Below, one piece after another: positions 33,754 through 43,281 of a stretch of 64,000 bases of DNA. Position numbers and translations under genes: made by a program. This stretch comes from Microbacterium sp. Nx66. GTDB lineage: Bacteria > Actinomycetota > Actinomycetes > Actinomycetales > Microbacteriaceae. The notes under the pieces are model-generated. The model made no database searches and was not told the origin of the DNA. It saw nothing but the letters and a program-made list of their open reading frames with translations. The DNA lies in assembly GCF_904066215.1 (NCBI RefSeq), contig NZ_LR880474.1, positions 2,294,001 to 2,358,000 of the forward strand, given 5' to 3'. How positions within the stretch are numbered: the stretch's first letter is position 1; each line of letters begins with the position of its first letter.

Positions 33754-35435
33754 GCGCGTTGCGAGGCGTGGGCATCGGTCTCGGCGTCGCGCAGGGACCG
33801 GTCGTCCGCATGACCGAGGCGCTGCCCGCGCCCGAGAACGTCCCGAGCACCGCCGGGGCCGATGCCGAGCGCGCGCGGGTCCGCGAGGCCGTCGCCGTCG
33901 TCGCGCAGGAGCTGACGCAGCGTGGCGAGGCCGCCGGCGGCGCCGCGCAGGAGGTGCTGGAGGCGCAGGCGATGATCGCCGAGGACCCGACGCTGCAGGA
34001 CGAGGTCGACGCGAGGATCGATGCCGGGGCCACCGCGGAATGGGCCGTTCACGACGCCTTCGCGGGCTTCCGGGCCACGCTCGAGGCCGTCGGCGGCTAC
34101 CTCGGCGAGCGCGCCGCCGACCTCGACGACATCGCGCAGCGGGTGCTGGCCCGGCTGCGCGGGGTGGACGCCCCCGGCGTGCCCGATCCCGGGCACCCGT
34201 TCGTCCTCGTGGCACGCGACCTCGCGCCCGCCGACACGGCGCTGCTGAACCTCGACCAGGTGCTCGCCCTCGTCACCACCGACGGCGGCCCCACCTCCCA
34301 CACGGCGATCCTCGCCAGGGAGAAGGGCATCGTGGCTGTGGTCGGCGTCGGCGACGGGCACGCGCTGACGACCGGGGAGACCGTGATCGTCGATGCCGCC
34401 GCAGGCGTCATCACCCGCGAACCGACCGCCGAGGAGCGCAGCCGCGCCGCCGAGCGCGCCGCGGCCAGACTGGTCGCGGACGACGCGCCGCTCACGCCCG
34501 GTGCGCTCGCCGACGGCACACCGGTCGCCCTCCTCGCGAACCTGGGGAAGCCCGCCGACGCCGCCGACGCGGTCGCACGCGGGGCCGAGGGCGTCGGGCT
34601 GTTCCGGACCGAGTTCCTGTTCCTCTCCGCGTCGCAGGCGCCGACCGTGGCCCAGCAGCGGGAGTCCTATCGCGAGCTCCTGGGGGCATTCCCCGGCAAG
34701 AAGGTCGTCGTGCGGATGCTCGACGCAGGGGCCGACAAGCCCCTGGCCTTCCTCAACGACGCGCACGAGGAGAATCCGGCCCTGGGGTTGCGCGGTCTGC
34801 GGGCTCTCCGCGCGAGCGAGGACATCCTCCGCGAGCAGTTGACCGCGCTGGCCGAGGCCGACGCCGCGACCGACGCCGATCTCTGGGTCATGGCGCCCAT
34901 GGTGGCCACCGTCGAGGAGACCGTGTATTTCACAGGCCTCGCCCGCGAGTACGGCCTGAAGACGGCCGGCGTCATGGTCGAGGTGCCGTCCAGCGCCCTG
35001 CTCGCCGACCGCGTCCTCGCCCACGCCGACTTCGCGTCCATCGGCACCAACGACCTCACGCAGTACACGATGGCCGCGGACCGGCTGCTCGGCTCGGTCG
35101 CCTCGTTCCAGGACCCCTGGCACCCCGCGGTGCTGCGGCTGGTGCGCGAGGTCGGCACGGCCGGTGCCCGCCTCGGCAAGCCGGTCGGCATCTGCGGCGA
35201 GGCCGCGGCCGACCCGCTGCTCGCGGTCGTCCTCGTGGGGCTCGGTGCGACGAGCCTCTCCATGGCGCCGTCCGCCCTCGCGGACGTCCGCCAGGCGCTC
35301 GCCGCCCGCACTCGCGACGACGCCCTCCGCCTCGCGGAAGCCGCGCTCGCCGCGGACGACGCCCCCTCCGCCCGCACCGCTGCGGCGACCCTCGCCGCGG
35401 CACTCCCCCCTCATCAGAAAGAGACCACATCATGA
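33750..35435 (+). CDS. ptsI: PTS enzyme I (phosphoenolpyruvate-protein phosphotransferase)
   Basis: The 561-residue enzyme takes phosphate from PEP and passes it to HPr. It has the swivelling His domain with GGPTSHTAILAREKGI, the PEP-binding TIM barrel with GVGLFRTEFLF, ASIGTNDLTQYTMA and the catalytic Cys in GICGEAA. The length is normal. It overlaps both neighbours by 4 nt. The phosphorelay predicted by this operon is PEP to PtsI to PtsH to MtlF to MtlA to mannitol. Confidence 0.95.
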   Translation: MSALRGVGIGLGVAQGPVVRMTEALPAPENVPSTAGADAERARVREAVAVVAQELTQRGEAAGGAAQEVLEAQAMIAEDPTLQDEVDARIDAGATAEWAVHDAFAGFRATLEAVGGYLGERAADLDDIAQRVLARLRGVDAPGVPDPGHPFVLVARDLAPADTALLNLDQVLALVTTDGGPTSHTAILAREKGIVAVVGVGDGHALTTGETVIVDAAAGVITREPTAEERSRAAERAAARLVADDAPLTPGALADGTPVALLANLGKPADAADAVARGAEGVGLFRTEFLFLSASQAPTVAQQRESYRELLGAFPGKKVVVRMLDAGADKPLAFLNDAHEENPALGLRGLRALRASEDILREQLTALAEADAATDADLWVMAPMVATVEETVYFTGLAREYGLKTAGVMVEVPSSALLADRVLAHADFASIGTNDLTQYTMAADRLLGSVASFQDPWHPAVLRLVREVGTAGARLGKPVGICGEAAADPLLAVVLVGLGATSLSMAPSALADVRQALAARTRDDALRLAEAALAADDAPSARTAAATLAAALPPHQKETTS

Positions 35436-37066
35436 CGACGACGTCACCCGCCGCCACCGCCCCCGGTGGCCTCCGCGTGGGCGTGCAGCGTTTCGGCACG
35501 TTCCTCTCCGGCATGATCATGCCGAACATCGCGGCCTTCATCGCCTGGGGCTTCATCACGATGCTCTTCATCCCGAAGGGCTTCTTCGGCGCCGAGAGCC
35601 CGTTCGGCTGGCACTGGGCCGGCGTCGCCGAGATCATCGGCGGCGGCGGCGACTCCGCCGTCCTCGGCTGGCAAGGCGCGATGACCGCGGTCGCCGAAGG
35701 CGCAGACGGCAACATCCTGGCCTACGTGGGCCTGGTCGGCCCGATGGTCACCTACCTGCTGCCCCTCCTGATCGCGAACACGGCCGGCCGCATGGTCTAC
35801 GGCGAGCGCGGCGGCGTGGTCGCCACGATCGCGACCGTCGGTGTGATCGTCGGCACGAACATCCCGATGTTCCTGGGCGCGATGATCATGGGCCCGATCG
35901 CCGCTTGGATCATGAAGCAGGTCGACAGGCTGTGGGACGGCAAGATCCGCCCCGGCTTCGAGATGCTCGTCAACAACTTCTCCGCCGGCATCCTGGGCAT
36001 GCTCCTCGCCATCGTCGGGTTCTTCGCCTTCGGTCCGGTCATGCTGGGCATCAGCGCCGCGCTGGGCGCCGCCGTCGACTGGCTCGTGTCGCTCAACCTG
36101 CTGCCGCTCGTGTCGATCATCGTCGAGCCGGCCAAGGTGCTGTTCCTCAACAACGCCATCAACCACGGCGTGTTCACCCCGCTGGGGATCGAGCAGGCTG
36201 CGGAGACGGGCAAGTCGATCCTCTTCCTCATCGAGGCGAACCCCGGCCCCGGCCTCGGCCTGCTGCTCGCCTTCACCTTCTTCGGGGTCGGCGCCGCGAA
36301 GGCCTCGGCTCCCGGTGCCGCCATCATCCAGTTCTTCGGCGGCATCCACGAGATCTACTTCCCGTACGCTCTCAGCAAGCCGACCACGATCCTCGCGCTC
36401 ATCGCGGGTGGAGCGGCCGGCGTCACCACGAACATGGTCCTCGGCGGCGGACTGGCCTTCCCGGCCGCCCCTGGCAGCATCATCGCCGTGACCGCCGCGG
36501 CCATCGGCCCCGGCGTCGCCAACCTCCTCGTGGTGTACCTGTCGGTCATCATCGCCGCGACGGTGACCTTCCTCATCACCGGCGTCATCCTGCGGGCCTC
36601 GCGCAAGCGCGACCTCGCCGCCGAGGGCGACACGTTCGGTGCGGCCATCGCGCAGACCGAGGCGAACAAGGGCAAGTCGTCCGCGGCGATGGACGCCCTG
36701 CGCACCTCGACCGCGACGGCGGCACCGGAGTCCACGCCCGCTCCCGCCACCACTGCGGTCGCGGCGGCCCCGATCGAGACCATCGTGTTCGCGTGCGACG
36801 CCGGTATGGGCTCGTCCGCCATGGGCGCCAGCGTGCTGCGGAACAAGCTGAAGAAGGCCGGCATCGAGGGCATCACCGTCACGAACGCCGCCATCGCCAA
36901 CCTCGACGGCGCCGCCGACGTGGTCATCACGCAGCAGCAGCTCACCGACCGGGCCACGGCGAAGTCGCCGGACTCCCTGCACGTCTCGGTGGACAACTTC
37001 ATGAACTCGCCGAAGTACGACGAGGTCGTCGAGATGGTCAAGGAACAGCGAAAGGACGAAGAATGA
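35432..37066 (+). CDS. mtlA: PTS mannitol transporter EIICB
   Basis: The 544-residue protein has an IIC membrane domain (about 15-390) with MIMPNIAAFIAWGF, the periplasmic/loop NNAINHGVFTPLG and GGIHEIYFPY, typical of mannitol permease. An Ala/Thr/Pro-rich linker (about 430-450) leads to a IIB domain with the phosphocysteine in FACDAGMGSSAMGASVL. The IIA domain found fused in E. coli MtlA is encoded separately by the next gene. It imports and phosphorylates mannitol to mannitol-1-phosphate. ATG overlaps the ptsI stop. Confidence 0.94.
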   Translation: MTTTSPAATAPGGLRVGVQRFGTFLSGMIMPNIAAFIAWGFITMLFIPKGFFGAESPFGWHWAGVAEIIGGGGDSAVLGWQGAMTAVAEGADGNILAYVGLVGPMVTYLLPLLIANTAGRMVYGERGGVVATIATVGVIVGTNIPMFLGAMIMGPIAAWIMKQVDRLWDGKIRPGFEMLVNNFSAGILGMLLAIVGFFAFGPVMLGISAALGAAVDWLVSLNLLPLVSIIVEPAKVLFLNNAINHGVFTPLGIEQAAETGKSILFLIEANPGPGLGLLLAFTFFGVGAAKASAPGAAIIQFFGGIHEIYFPYALSKPTTILALIAGGAAGVTTNMVLGGGLAFPAAPGSIIAVTAAAIGPGVANLLVVYLSVIIAATVTFLITGVILRASRKRDLAAEGDTFGAAIAQTEANKGKSSAAMDALRTSTATAAPESTPAPATTAVAAAPIETIVFACDAGMGSSAMGASVLRNKLKKAGIEGITVTNAAIANLDGAADVVITQQQLTDRATAKSPDSLHVSVDNFMNSPKYDEVVEMVKEQRKDEE

Positions 37067-37497
37067 GCGTTCTCACAGCCGAGCAGGTCCGCATCCACCC
37101 GGGAGGCGCGTCGCGGGACGACGCGCTCCAGGAGGCGACGGACATCCTCGTCGCCGCCGGTGCGGTGACCCCGGCGTACGTCGATGCGATGCGTCAGCGC
37201 GAGGAGACCGTGTCGACGTACATGGGCAACGGCCTGGCCATCCCGCACGGCACGAACGAGGCGAAGGACACGATCCTGGCGTCCGCGCTCTCCGTCGTCC
37301 GCTACGACGGCGGCGTCGACTGGGACGGCGAGCAGGCGAGGTTCGTGATCGGCATCGCCGGCGTCGGCGATGAGCACCTGGACATCCTGTCCCGCATCGC
37401 GATCCTCTTCTCGGAGGAGGACGACGTCGCCCGGCTGGAAGCGGCGGCGACGCCGGACGAGCTGTTCGCTCTCCTCTCGGAGGTGAACGAGGGATGA
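37063..37497 (+). CDS. mtlF: PTS mannitol EIIA component
   Basis: The 144-residue protein has the EIIA-Mtl/Fru fold with [16 protein letters not shown], whose His accepts phosphate from HPr. It starts within the mtlA stop (ATGA) and its stop overlaps the mtlD start. It delivers phosphate to the IIB domain of MtlA. Confidence 0.94.
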   Translation: MSVLTAEQVRIHPGGASRDDALQEATDILVAAGAVTPAYVDAMRQREETVSTYMGNGLAIPHGTNEAKDTILASALSVVRYDGGVDWDGEQARFVIGIAGVGDEHLDILSRIAILFSEEDDVARLEAAATPDELFALLSEVNEG

Positions 37498-38648
37498 AGG
37501 CGGTCCACTTCGGGGCGGGCAACATCGGGCGCGGTTTCGTCGGCCTGCTCCTGCACGAGGGCGGGTACGAGGTCGTGTTCAGCGACGTCGCCGACGCACT
37601 CGTGGAGGCGATCGACCGGGCGGACTCGTACACCGTGCACGAAGCCGGCCCCGGAGGGACCGACCACGTCGTCTCCGGGTTCCGTGCGGTGAACAGCCGC
37701 ACGGACCCCGCCGTGGTCGCGGAGGAGGTGGCGACGGCCGACGTCGTCACGACCGCCGTCGGCCCCACCGTGCTGCGGTTCGTCGCCCCGTCGATCGTCG
37801 CCGGGCTCGCGTTGCGCTCCCCCGAGGCCGCGCCTCTGCAGGTGATGGCCTGCGAGAACGCCATCGGCGCCACCGATCAGCTGCGGCAGGAGATCGTCGC
37901 GGCGGCGGGGCCGGATGCCGACATCCTCCTCGCGCGTGCGGTGTTCGCGAACACCGCCGTCGACCGCATCGTGCCGGCGCAGCCGGACGGTGGGGGCATC
38001 GACGTCACGGTCGAGCCATACTTCGAGTGGGCGATCGAGGCCCGGCCGTTCGGCGACACCCCGCCGCGCATCCCCGGCGCCCATTTCGTCGACGACCTCG
38101 CGCCGTACATCGAGCGCAAGCTCTTCACGGTGAACACCGGTCATGCCGCCACCGCGTACTTCGGCGCACGGGCGGGCATCGAGCGGATCTCGGACGCCCT
38201 CGCGGACGACGCGATCGCCGCGCAGGTGTCGGCCGCCCTCGAGGAGACCTCGGCGGTGCTGGTCGTCGAGCACGGGCTCGACCCCGCAGACCTCGCGCAG
38301 TACCGTGCGACCATCCTGGAGCGGTTCCGGAACCCGGAGCTCGTGGACACCGTGCAGCGCGTCGGCCGTCAGCCCCTGCGGAAGATCTCCCGGCACGAGC
38401 GGTTCATCGGCCCCGCGGCGATGGCAGCCGAGCACGGACTGCCGACGGATGCCCTGGTGGCCGCGGTCGCCGCCGCGCTGGAGTTCGACGACGCCGCCGA
38501 CGAGCAGTCGGTCGAGCTGCAGACCCTTCTGCGCACGGAGAACGCGGCGGGCTTCACCGTCCGCACCACCGGCCTCGATCCGGAGCACCCGCTCTTCCCC
38601 GCCGTCCGCGACGCGGTGGCCCTCCGTCAAGCGGCGCTCGCCGGCTGA
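37494..38648 (+). CDS. mtlD: Mannitol-1-phosphate 5-dehydrogenase
   Basis: The 384-residue polyol dehydrogenase starts [17 protein letters not shown], the NAD-binding loop, and has [14 protein letters not shown], where the catalytic Lys is expected, and [15 protein letters not shown]. It oxidises mannitol-1-phosphate to fructose-6-phosphate. It is the last gene of the mannitol operon, overlapping mtlF by 4 nt. Confidence 0.95.
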   Translation: MKAVHFGAGNIGRGFVGLLLHEGGYEVVFSDVADALVEAIDRADSYTVHEAGPGGTDHVVSGFRAVNSRTDPAVVAEEVATADVVTTAVGPTVLRFVAPSIVAGLALRSPEAAPLQVMACENAIGATDQLRQEIVAAAGPDADILLARAVFANTAVDRIVPAQPDGGGIDVTVEPYFEWAIEARPFGDTPPRIPGAHFVDDLAPYIERKLFTVNTGHAATAYFGARAGIERISDALADDAIAAQVSAALEETSAVLVVEHGLDPADLAQYRATILERFRNPELVDTVQRVGRQPLRKISRHERFIGPAAMAAEHGLPTDALVAAVAAALEFDDAADEQSVELQTLLRTENAAGFTVRTTGLDPEHPLFPAVRDAVALRQAALAG

Positions 38649-38672
38649 GAGGACGCGGCGTCGGGGCCGGGG

Positions 38673-38678
38673 TAGCGT
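38673..38678 (+). promoter_or_regulatory. -10 TAGCGT for the hydrolase at 38686, predicted leaderless
   Basis: TAGCGT is followed by 7 nt and the GTG at 38686. Confidence 0.45.
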
Positions 38679-38685
38679 TGCTGCT

Positions 38686-39432
38686 GTGCAGAAGAAGCCC
38701 CGGCGCCGCGTCCTGAAGCGAGTCCTGTGGAGCGTGGCGATCGTCATCCTCCTCGCCATCGGCGGAATCCTCGTCTGGAGCCAGGTCGGCGTCATGGCCG
38801 CGGAGCCCGCACCGCTGACCGCCGTCCGCGAGAACCCGGCGATCACGGTGACCGACGCCGATGAGGGGATCGTCCTGGCGCCCGCGGACGGCTCCTCCGA
38901 CCGGGGACTCGTCTTCATCCCCGGCGCGAAGGTCGACCCCTGGGCCTACGCGTCGATCCTCCAGGGGCTCGCGGCGGAGGGCACCACGGTCGTGATCACG
39001 CGGCCCTGGCTCCATCTGGCGTTCTTCGATCCCCGCGGGCTCAACTCGTTCACGAGCGCCGCGCCCGACGTCGGCGTCTGGGCCGTCGGCGGACACTCCC
39101 TCGGGGGCGTGCGCGCCTGCCAGCTCGCCACGGATGCCGACGCCCTCGTGCTCTTCGCCTCCTACTGCGCGACGGACCTTGCAGGCTCCGATCTCCCGGT
39201 GCTGAGCGTGTCCGGCAGCGAGGACGGCCTCTCCACGCCCGAGAAGATCGCCGACGCCCGCCCCGAACTCCCCGCGGACGCCGAGTTCGTCGAGATCGAC
39301 GGCGCCTCCCATGCCTCCTTCGGCGACTACGGACCGCAGGCCGGCGACGGCACGCCGTCCATCGACGACGACGAGATGGATGCCGAGGTCACCGAGGTCG
39401 TCGGCGGGTTCCTGGAGCAGGTCGCGCCCTAG
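38686..39432 (+). CDS. Membrane-anchored alpha/beta hydrolase
   Basis: The 248-residue protein has a basic N-terminus and one hydrophobic segment (about 12-32), a signal anchor that would place the rest outside the membrane. The hydrolase core contains FIPGAKVDPWAY, the nucleophile elbow GGHSLGG, SGSEDGLSTP near the acid residue, and a C-terminal GASHASFGDYG with the catalytic His. The fold fits the bacterial alpha/beta hydrolase group with an acidic C-terminal tail. The substrate is unknown. Its last 4 bp overlap the convergent PfkB gene. Confidence 0.82.
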   Translation: MQKKPRRRVLKRVLWSVAIVILLAIGGILVWSQVGVMAAEPAPLTAVRENPAITVTDADEGIVLAPADGSSDRGLVFIPGAKVDPWAYASILQGLAAEGTTVVITRPWLHLAFFDPRGLNSFTSAAPDVGVWAVGGHSLGGVRACQLATDADALVLFASYCATDLAGSDLPVLSVSGSEDGLSTPEKIADARPELPADAEFVEIDGASHASFGDYGPQAGDGTPSIDDDEMDAEVTEVVGGFLEQVAP

Positions 39433-40298
39433 GCCGCCCGCGGATCCCCGAGGATCGGGTCGAGCAGCGGGTGCAGATGCCGGGTGGTCAGCACTCCGGC
39501 GGCCGAGCGTGCGCCCGCCGAGAGCGCCGACGCCAGGTCCGCGCCTCCCAGCCGCGCGTCGAGGACGCCCGCGAAGAACGCGTCGCCGGCGCCGTTGGTG
39601 TCGACGACGGTGGTCGGCACGGCGGGCACCCGGAACTCGGCACCGTCCGCCCCCACCGCGACCGCTCCCTCGGCGCCGAGCGTGCACACCGCGAACGCCG
39701 CTCCCTCCGCGACGACGGCGCGGAGGAACTCCACCGGCGCGTCCAGCCGGTCCGCGTTGCAGAAGACCGCCGTGGCTGCCGCGAGGAACGGCCGGTGGTA
39801 CTCCCCGACGCCGTCGTAGTCGTGCACGTCGACCCACAGCGGCGTGCCGCTGGCCACTGCGAGCGGGAGCAGCCGTCGCGGCTCGGCGGCCAGGTCGAGG
39901 ACGACGGCGTCGGCTCCAGCCATCTCCGCCGCGTGCGCCCCGTCCGCCTCCCCCGTCGTCTCCGCCGGGGTCGAGAGGTACAGCGACACCCGCTCACCGC
40001 GCGGCGTCATCAGGTTGAGGTGCCGCTCGGTGATCCCGTCCGTCCAGTGCGCGACCACTCCGGCCGCCTGCAGCGCCTCGCGGACGCGCAGCCCGTCCTC
40101 GTCCTCTCCGGCGATGCCATGCAGCACGACCGGCCGCCCCAGCGTCGTCAGGCTCAGCGCCTTGCCGGCGCTCGTGCCGCCGACCGTCTCCCAGCTCGCG
40201 TGCGCGAACTGCATGTGGGGCACGGGCTCGGGGAGCCGGTCGAGCAGGACCATCCGGTTCCACGAGGCGGGACCGGCGAGGAAGACGGAGGCGGGCAT
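39429..40298 (-). CDS. PfkB family carbohydrate kinase
   Basis: The 289-residue protein has the ribokinase fold: an N-terminal GGTSAGKALSLTTLG substrate region and the C-terminal signature DTNGAGDAFFAGVL with the catalytic Asp and anion hole. It phosphorylates a sugar or nucleoside with ATP; the exact substrate cannot be told. It is transcribed alone, tail-to-tail with the hydrolase (4-bp overlap), upstream of the nucleoside operon end. A nucleoside or ribose substrate would fit that neighbourhood but is only a guess. Confidence 0.85.
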   Translation of the reverse strand: MPASVFLAGPASWNRMVLLDRLPEPVPHMQFAHASWETVGGTSAGKALSLTTLGRPVVLHGIAGEDEDGLRVREALQAAGVVAHWTDGITERHLNLMTPRGERVSLYLSTPAETTGEADGAHAAEMAGADAVVLDLAAEPRRLLPLAVASGTPLWVDVHDYDGVGEYHRPFLAAATAVFCNADRLDAPVEFLRAVVAEGAAFAVCTLGAEGAVAVGADGAEFRVPAVPTTVVDTNGAGDAFFAGVLDARLGGADLASALSAGARSAAGVLTTRHLHPLLDPILGDPRAA

Positions 40299-40338
40299 GC
40301 CCCCATCCTCGCGTCCCGCATCCCGTTCCGGCCGTGCC

Positions 40339-40376
40339 GACGGGTCGTGTCGGCCGCGACGGGTCGTGTCGGCCGC
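40339..40376 (+). repeat. Tandem duplication of a 19-bp unit
   Basis: Two perfect adjacent copies of GACGGGTCGTGTCGGCCGC occupy the 82-bp spacer between add and the PfkB kinase gene. The unit has no hairpin of its own. Confidence 0.9.
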
Positions 40377-40380
40377 CGGG

Positions 40381-41496
40381 TCAGGCGCCGAAGCCCTCGG
40401 CGATCATCTCGACGAGCTCCTCGCGCTCCTCGACGGGGAGGAACGCCGCAGCGGCGGCGTTGAACTGGAAGGCCTCGAGGTCGTCGAGGTCGTACTCGAA
40501 CGTCTGCACGAGCAGCGCCAGCTCCCGCGTGAGGGAGGTCGCGCTCATGGTGCGGTTGTCCACGTTCACCGTCACGGCGAACCCGAGCTGGTACAGCAGG
40601 TCGAACGGATGATCGGCGAGGGTCTGCCCCCACGCCGCGACGGCTCCGGTCTGCAGGTTCGACGACGGGGAGAGCTCCAGCGGGATCTCCCGATCGCGCA
40701 CCCAGCGGGCGAGGTCACCGAAGCGCACCTGCACCTCGTCGCCCTCCTGCGTGACGACCTCGAGGTCCTCCGCGATGCGCACGCCGTGTCCGAGTCGGAG
40801 CGCACGCCCGTCCAGGAGGGCGGAGCGGATCGAGGCGAGCCCGGCCGCCTCCCCCGCATGCACGGTCACCGGGAAGAAGTTCTCGGCGAGGTAGTCGAAG
40901 GCCGCGCGGTGGTCCGACGGAGGGAAGCCGTCCTCGGGGCCGGCGATGTCGAAGCCCACGGCACCCCGTCCGCGGAAGTCCACCGCGAGCTCGGCGATCT
41001 CCCGTGCGCGGTCGGTGTGCCGCATCGCGGTGAGGAGCTGGCCGACGCGGATGCTGCGGCCGTCGCGGTCGACAGCGTCCTCACCCTCCTCGATGCCCTG
41101 CTGCACCGCCTCGACGGCGTCCTCCAGCGAGAGACCGCGCGCCTGGTGCTGCTCCGGCGCCCAGCGCATCTCACCGTAGATGACACCGTCCGCCGCGAGG
41201 TCCTGGACGAACTCTCGCGCGACGCGCGTCAGCCCCTCACGGGTCTGCATGACCGCGGTGGTGAGCTCGAACGTCTTCAGGTACTCCACCAGCGATCCCG
41301 CGTCGCTCTTCTTCGCGAACCACGAACCGAGCGCGGCAGGGTCGGATGCCGGGACCTCGAGACCGATCGCGTCGGCGAGCTCGATGATCGTGGCCGGGCG
41401 CACCGCGCCGTCCAGGTGGTCGTGCAGCGACACCTTCGGCAGACTCCGCAGGGAGACGCCCTGGATGGCGACGTCGCCGCTCGCATCGATCGACAT
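40381..41496 (-). CDS. add: Adenosine deaminase
   Basis: The 371-residue zinc enzyme converts adenosine (or deoxyadenosine) to inosine. It has the metal motif LHDHLDGAVRP (HxH), the zinc His in TVHAGEAAG, LGHGVRI with a further His, and NVDNRTMS where the zinc-binding Asp lies. It is the last gene of the nucleoside operon, 48 bp after deoA, and has a possible internal promoter. It supplies inosine for the phosphorylase at 28301. Confidence 0.94.
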   Translation of the reverse strand: MSIDASGDVAIQGVSLRSLPKVSLHDHLDGAVRPATIIELADAIGLEVPASDPAALGSWFAKKSDAGSLVEYLKTFELTTAVMQTREGLTRVAREFVQDLAADGVIYGEMRWAPEQHQARGLSLEDAVEAVQQGIEEGEDAVDRDGRSIRVGQLLTAMRHTDRAREIAELAVDFRGRGAVGFDIAGPEDGFPPSDHRAAFDYLAENFFPVTVHAGEAAGLASIRSALLDGRALRLGHGVRIAEDLEVVTQEGDEVQVRFGDLARWVRDREIPLELSPSSNLQTGAVAAWGQTLADHPFDLLYQLGFAVTVNVDNRTMSATSLTRELALLVQTFEYDLDDLEAFQFNAAAAAFLPVEEREELVEMIAEGFGA

Positions 41497-41527
41497 GGGG
41501 ATCCTCTCGGTCGCGGGGTGTTCGTCC

Positions 41528-41533
41528 AGGCTA
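41528..41533 (-). promoter_or_regulatory. Possible internal -10 TAGCCT for add
   Basis: On the minus strand TAGCCT lies about 31 nt before the ATG at 41496, with GAGAGGA as Shine-Dalgarno in between. It would allow add expression apart from the rest of the operon. Confidence 0.35.
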
Positions 41534-41544
41534 GCGCCCGGGCC

Positions 41545-42858
41545 TCACGCCGTGATGCGCTCGCGGACGATCGGTCCCACGGTCGGAGCCTCGTCGCCGA
41601 GCTCCCAGGCGCCCTCGAGCGCCTCGATCGCCCGGGGGAAGCGCGCCTCGTCGGCTGCCGAGAGCGTGAACAGCGGCTGCCCCGCCGACACCCGGTCCCC
41701 CGGCTTCGCATGCAGATCGATCCCCGCCTCGAAGATCACCGGGTCCTCCGCGCGCGCACGCCCGGCGCCCAGACGCCAGGCGGCGATGCCGAAGGGAAGC
41801 GCGTCCATGCGGGTCACGACGCCGTCCGCGGGCGCCGTGACGACGTGCGTCTCCCGCGCGACCGGGAGGGCCGCGTCGGGGTCGCCGTCCTGCGCACGGA
41901 TCATCGCCTTCCACGTGTCCATGGCGCGGCCGTCGTCGAGCGCTGCCTCCACGTCGGCGTCAGGCTGACCGGCGAGGGCGAGCATCTCCCTCGCGAGCGC
42001 GACGGTCAGCTCCCGGACGTCGGCGGGTCCCCCGCCGGCGAGGATCTCGACCGACTCGCGGACCTCGTTGGCGTTGCCGATCGCGCGGCCCAGGGGAACG
42101 TTCATATCGGTCAGAAGTGCCGTGGTCGCGACACCGGAGTCCGTGCCGAGCGCCACCATCGTGCGCGCGAGCTCCCGAGCCCTGTCGATGTCCTGCATGA
42201 AGGCGCCGGAACCGAACTTCACGTCCAGGACGAGAGCGTCGGTCCCCTCGGCGATCTTCTTCGACATGATGCTGGAGGCGATCAGCGGGATGGCCTCCAC
42301 GGTGCCGGTGACGTCGCGGAGCGCGTAGAGCTTCTTGTCGGCGGGCGCGAGACCCGACCCCGCAGCGCAGATCACGGCCCCGACGTCGCCCTGCATCTGC
42401 GCGAACATCTCCTCGTTGCTGAGCGCAGCGCGCCAGCCGGGGATGGACTCCAGCTTGTCGAGCGTGCCGCCGGTGTGGCCGAGGCCGCGGCCGCTGAGCT
42501 GCGGCACCGCCACGCCGAACGAGGCGACGAGCGGCGCGAGCGGCAGGGTGATCTTGTCGCCCACGCCACCCGTGGAGTGCTTGTCCACGGTCTTCTTGCC
42601 GAGAGTCGCGAAGCTCATCCGCTCCCCCGAAGCGATCATCGCGTCGGTGAGCACGCGGATCTCGTCGCGCTCCATGCCGCGCTGGAAGATCGCCATCGCG
42701 AAGGAGGCCATCTGCGCGTCGGACACGTAGCCGCGCGTGTAGGCGTCCACCATCCAGCGCAGGGCCGGCTCCGGGACCACGCCTCCGTCGCGCTTGGCCC
42801 GGATCACGTCGATCGCGTCGAACTGCTCGATGGCTCCCTGAGCCTGTCCCGCGGTCAT
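41545..42858 (-). CDS. deoA: Thymidine phosphorylase
   Basis: The 437-residue enzyme has an N-terminal helical domain, the phosphate-binding KHSTGGVGDKITLPL, GHTGGTLDKLESIPG and SSIMSKKIAEGTDALVLDVKFG with the substrate Lys and Ser. It splits thymidine or uridine with phosphate. ATG 42858 overlaps the cdd stop by 4 nt. The length fits DeoA/pyrimidine-nucleoside phosphorylase. Confidence 0.95.
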   Translation of the reverse strand: MTAGQAQGAIEQFDAIDVIRAKRDGGVVPEPALRWMVDAYTRGYVSDAQMASFAMAIFQRGMERDEIRVLTDAMIASGERMSFATLGKKTVDKHSTGGVGDKITLPLAPLVASFGVAVPQLSGRGLGHTGGTLDKLESIPGWRAALSNEEMFAQMQGDVGAVICAAGSGLAPADKKLYALRDVTGTVEAIPLIASSIMSKKIAEGTDALVLDVKFGSGAFMQDIDRARELARTMVALGTDSGVATTALLTDMNVPLGRAIGNANEVRESVEILAGGGPADVRELTVALAREMLALAGQPDADVEAALDDGRAMDTWKAMIRAQDGDPDAALPVARETHVVTAPADGVVTRMDALPFGIAAWRLGAGRARAEDPVIFEAGIDLHAKPGDRVSAGQPLFTLSAADEARFPRAIEALEGAWELGDEAPTVGPIVRERITA

Positions 42859-43253
42859 CGTGCGTCCTCCAGGTCGCGCGGCCCGAACGCGTCGGGCAGC
42901 ACCTCGTCGATCGTGCGGATGCCGGAGACGGTCTCCAGCAGCATGCCGGGTACGGCATGCTCGAACAGCAGCTGGCGGCACCGGCCGCACGGCATGATCG
43001 TCTCGCCGTCGTTGTTGACGCACACGAAGGCGACGAGCTGCCCGCCGCCGGACATGAACAGATCGCCCACGAGCGCGCACTCGGCGCACAGCGTGACGCC
43101 GTAGGAGGCGTTCTCGACGTTGCAGCCGGCGACGATCCGCCCGTCGCTGACGAGAGCCGCCGCTCCCACGCGGTAGCGCGAGTACGGCGCGTACGCCTTG
43201 GTCATGGCATCCGCGGCGACCTGCCGCAGCTCATCCCAGTCGATGTCCGTCAT
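42855..43253 (-). CDS. cdd: Cytidine deaminase
   Basis: The 132-residue protein is the small tetrameric type: SRYRVGAAALV at the N-terminus, NVENASYGVTLCAECAL with zinc Cys and catalytic Glu, and PCGRCRQ with the other two zinc cysteines. It turns cytidine into uridine, the substrate of the next enzyme. It lies between the permease and deoA genes of the nucleoside operon. Confidence 0.96.
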   Translation of the reverse strand: MTDIDWDELRQVAADAMTKAYAPYSRYRVGAAALVSDGRIVAGCNVENASYGVTLCAECALVGDLFMSGGGQLVAFVCVNNDGETIMPCGRCRQLLFEHAVPGMLLETVSGIRTIDEVLPDAFGPRDLEDAR

Positions 43254-43281
43254 GGTGGTGGTTCCTTCTTCCCTGCGGGTT

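Noticed and set aside
39844..43104. Open plus-strand frame of over 1000 codons
   Set aside because: It runs antisense through add, deoA and cdd, all with clear catalytic motifs. Its sequence is low-quality and rich in Arg, His and Asp, typical of antisense high-GC frames.
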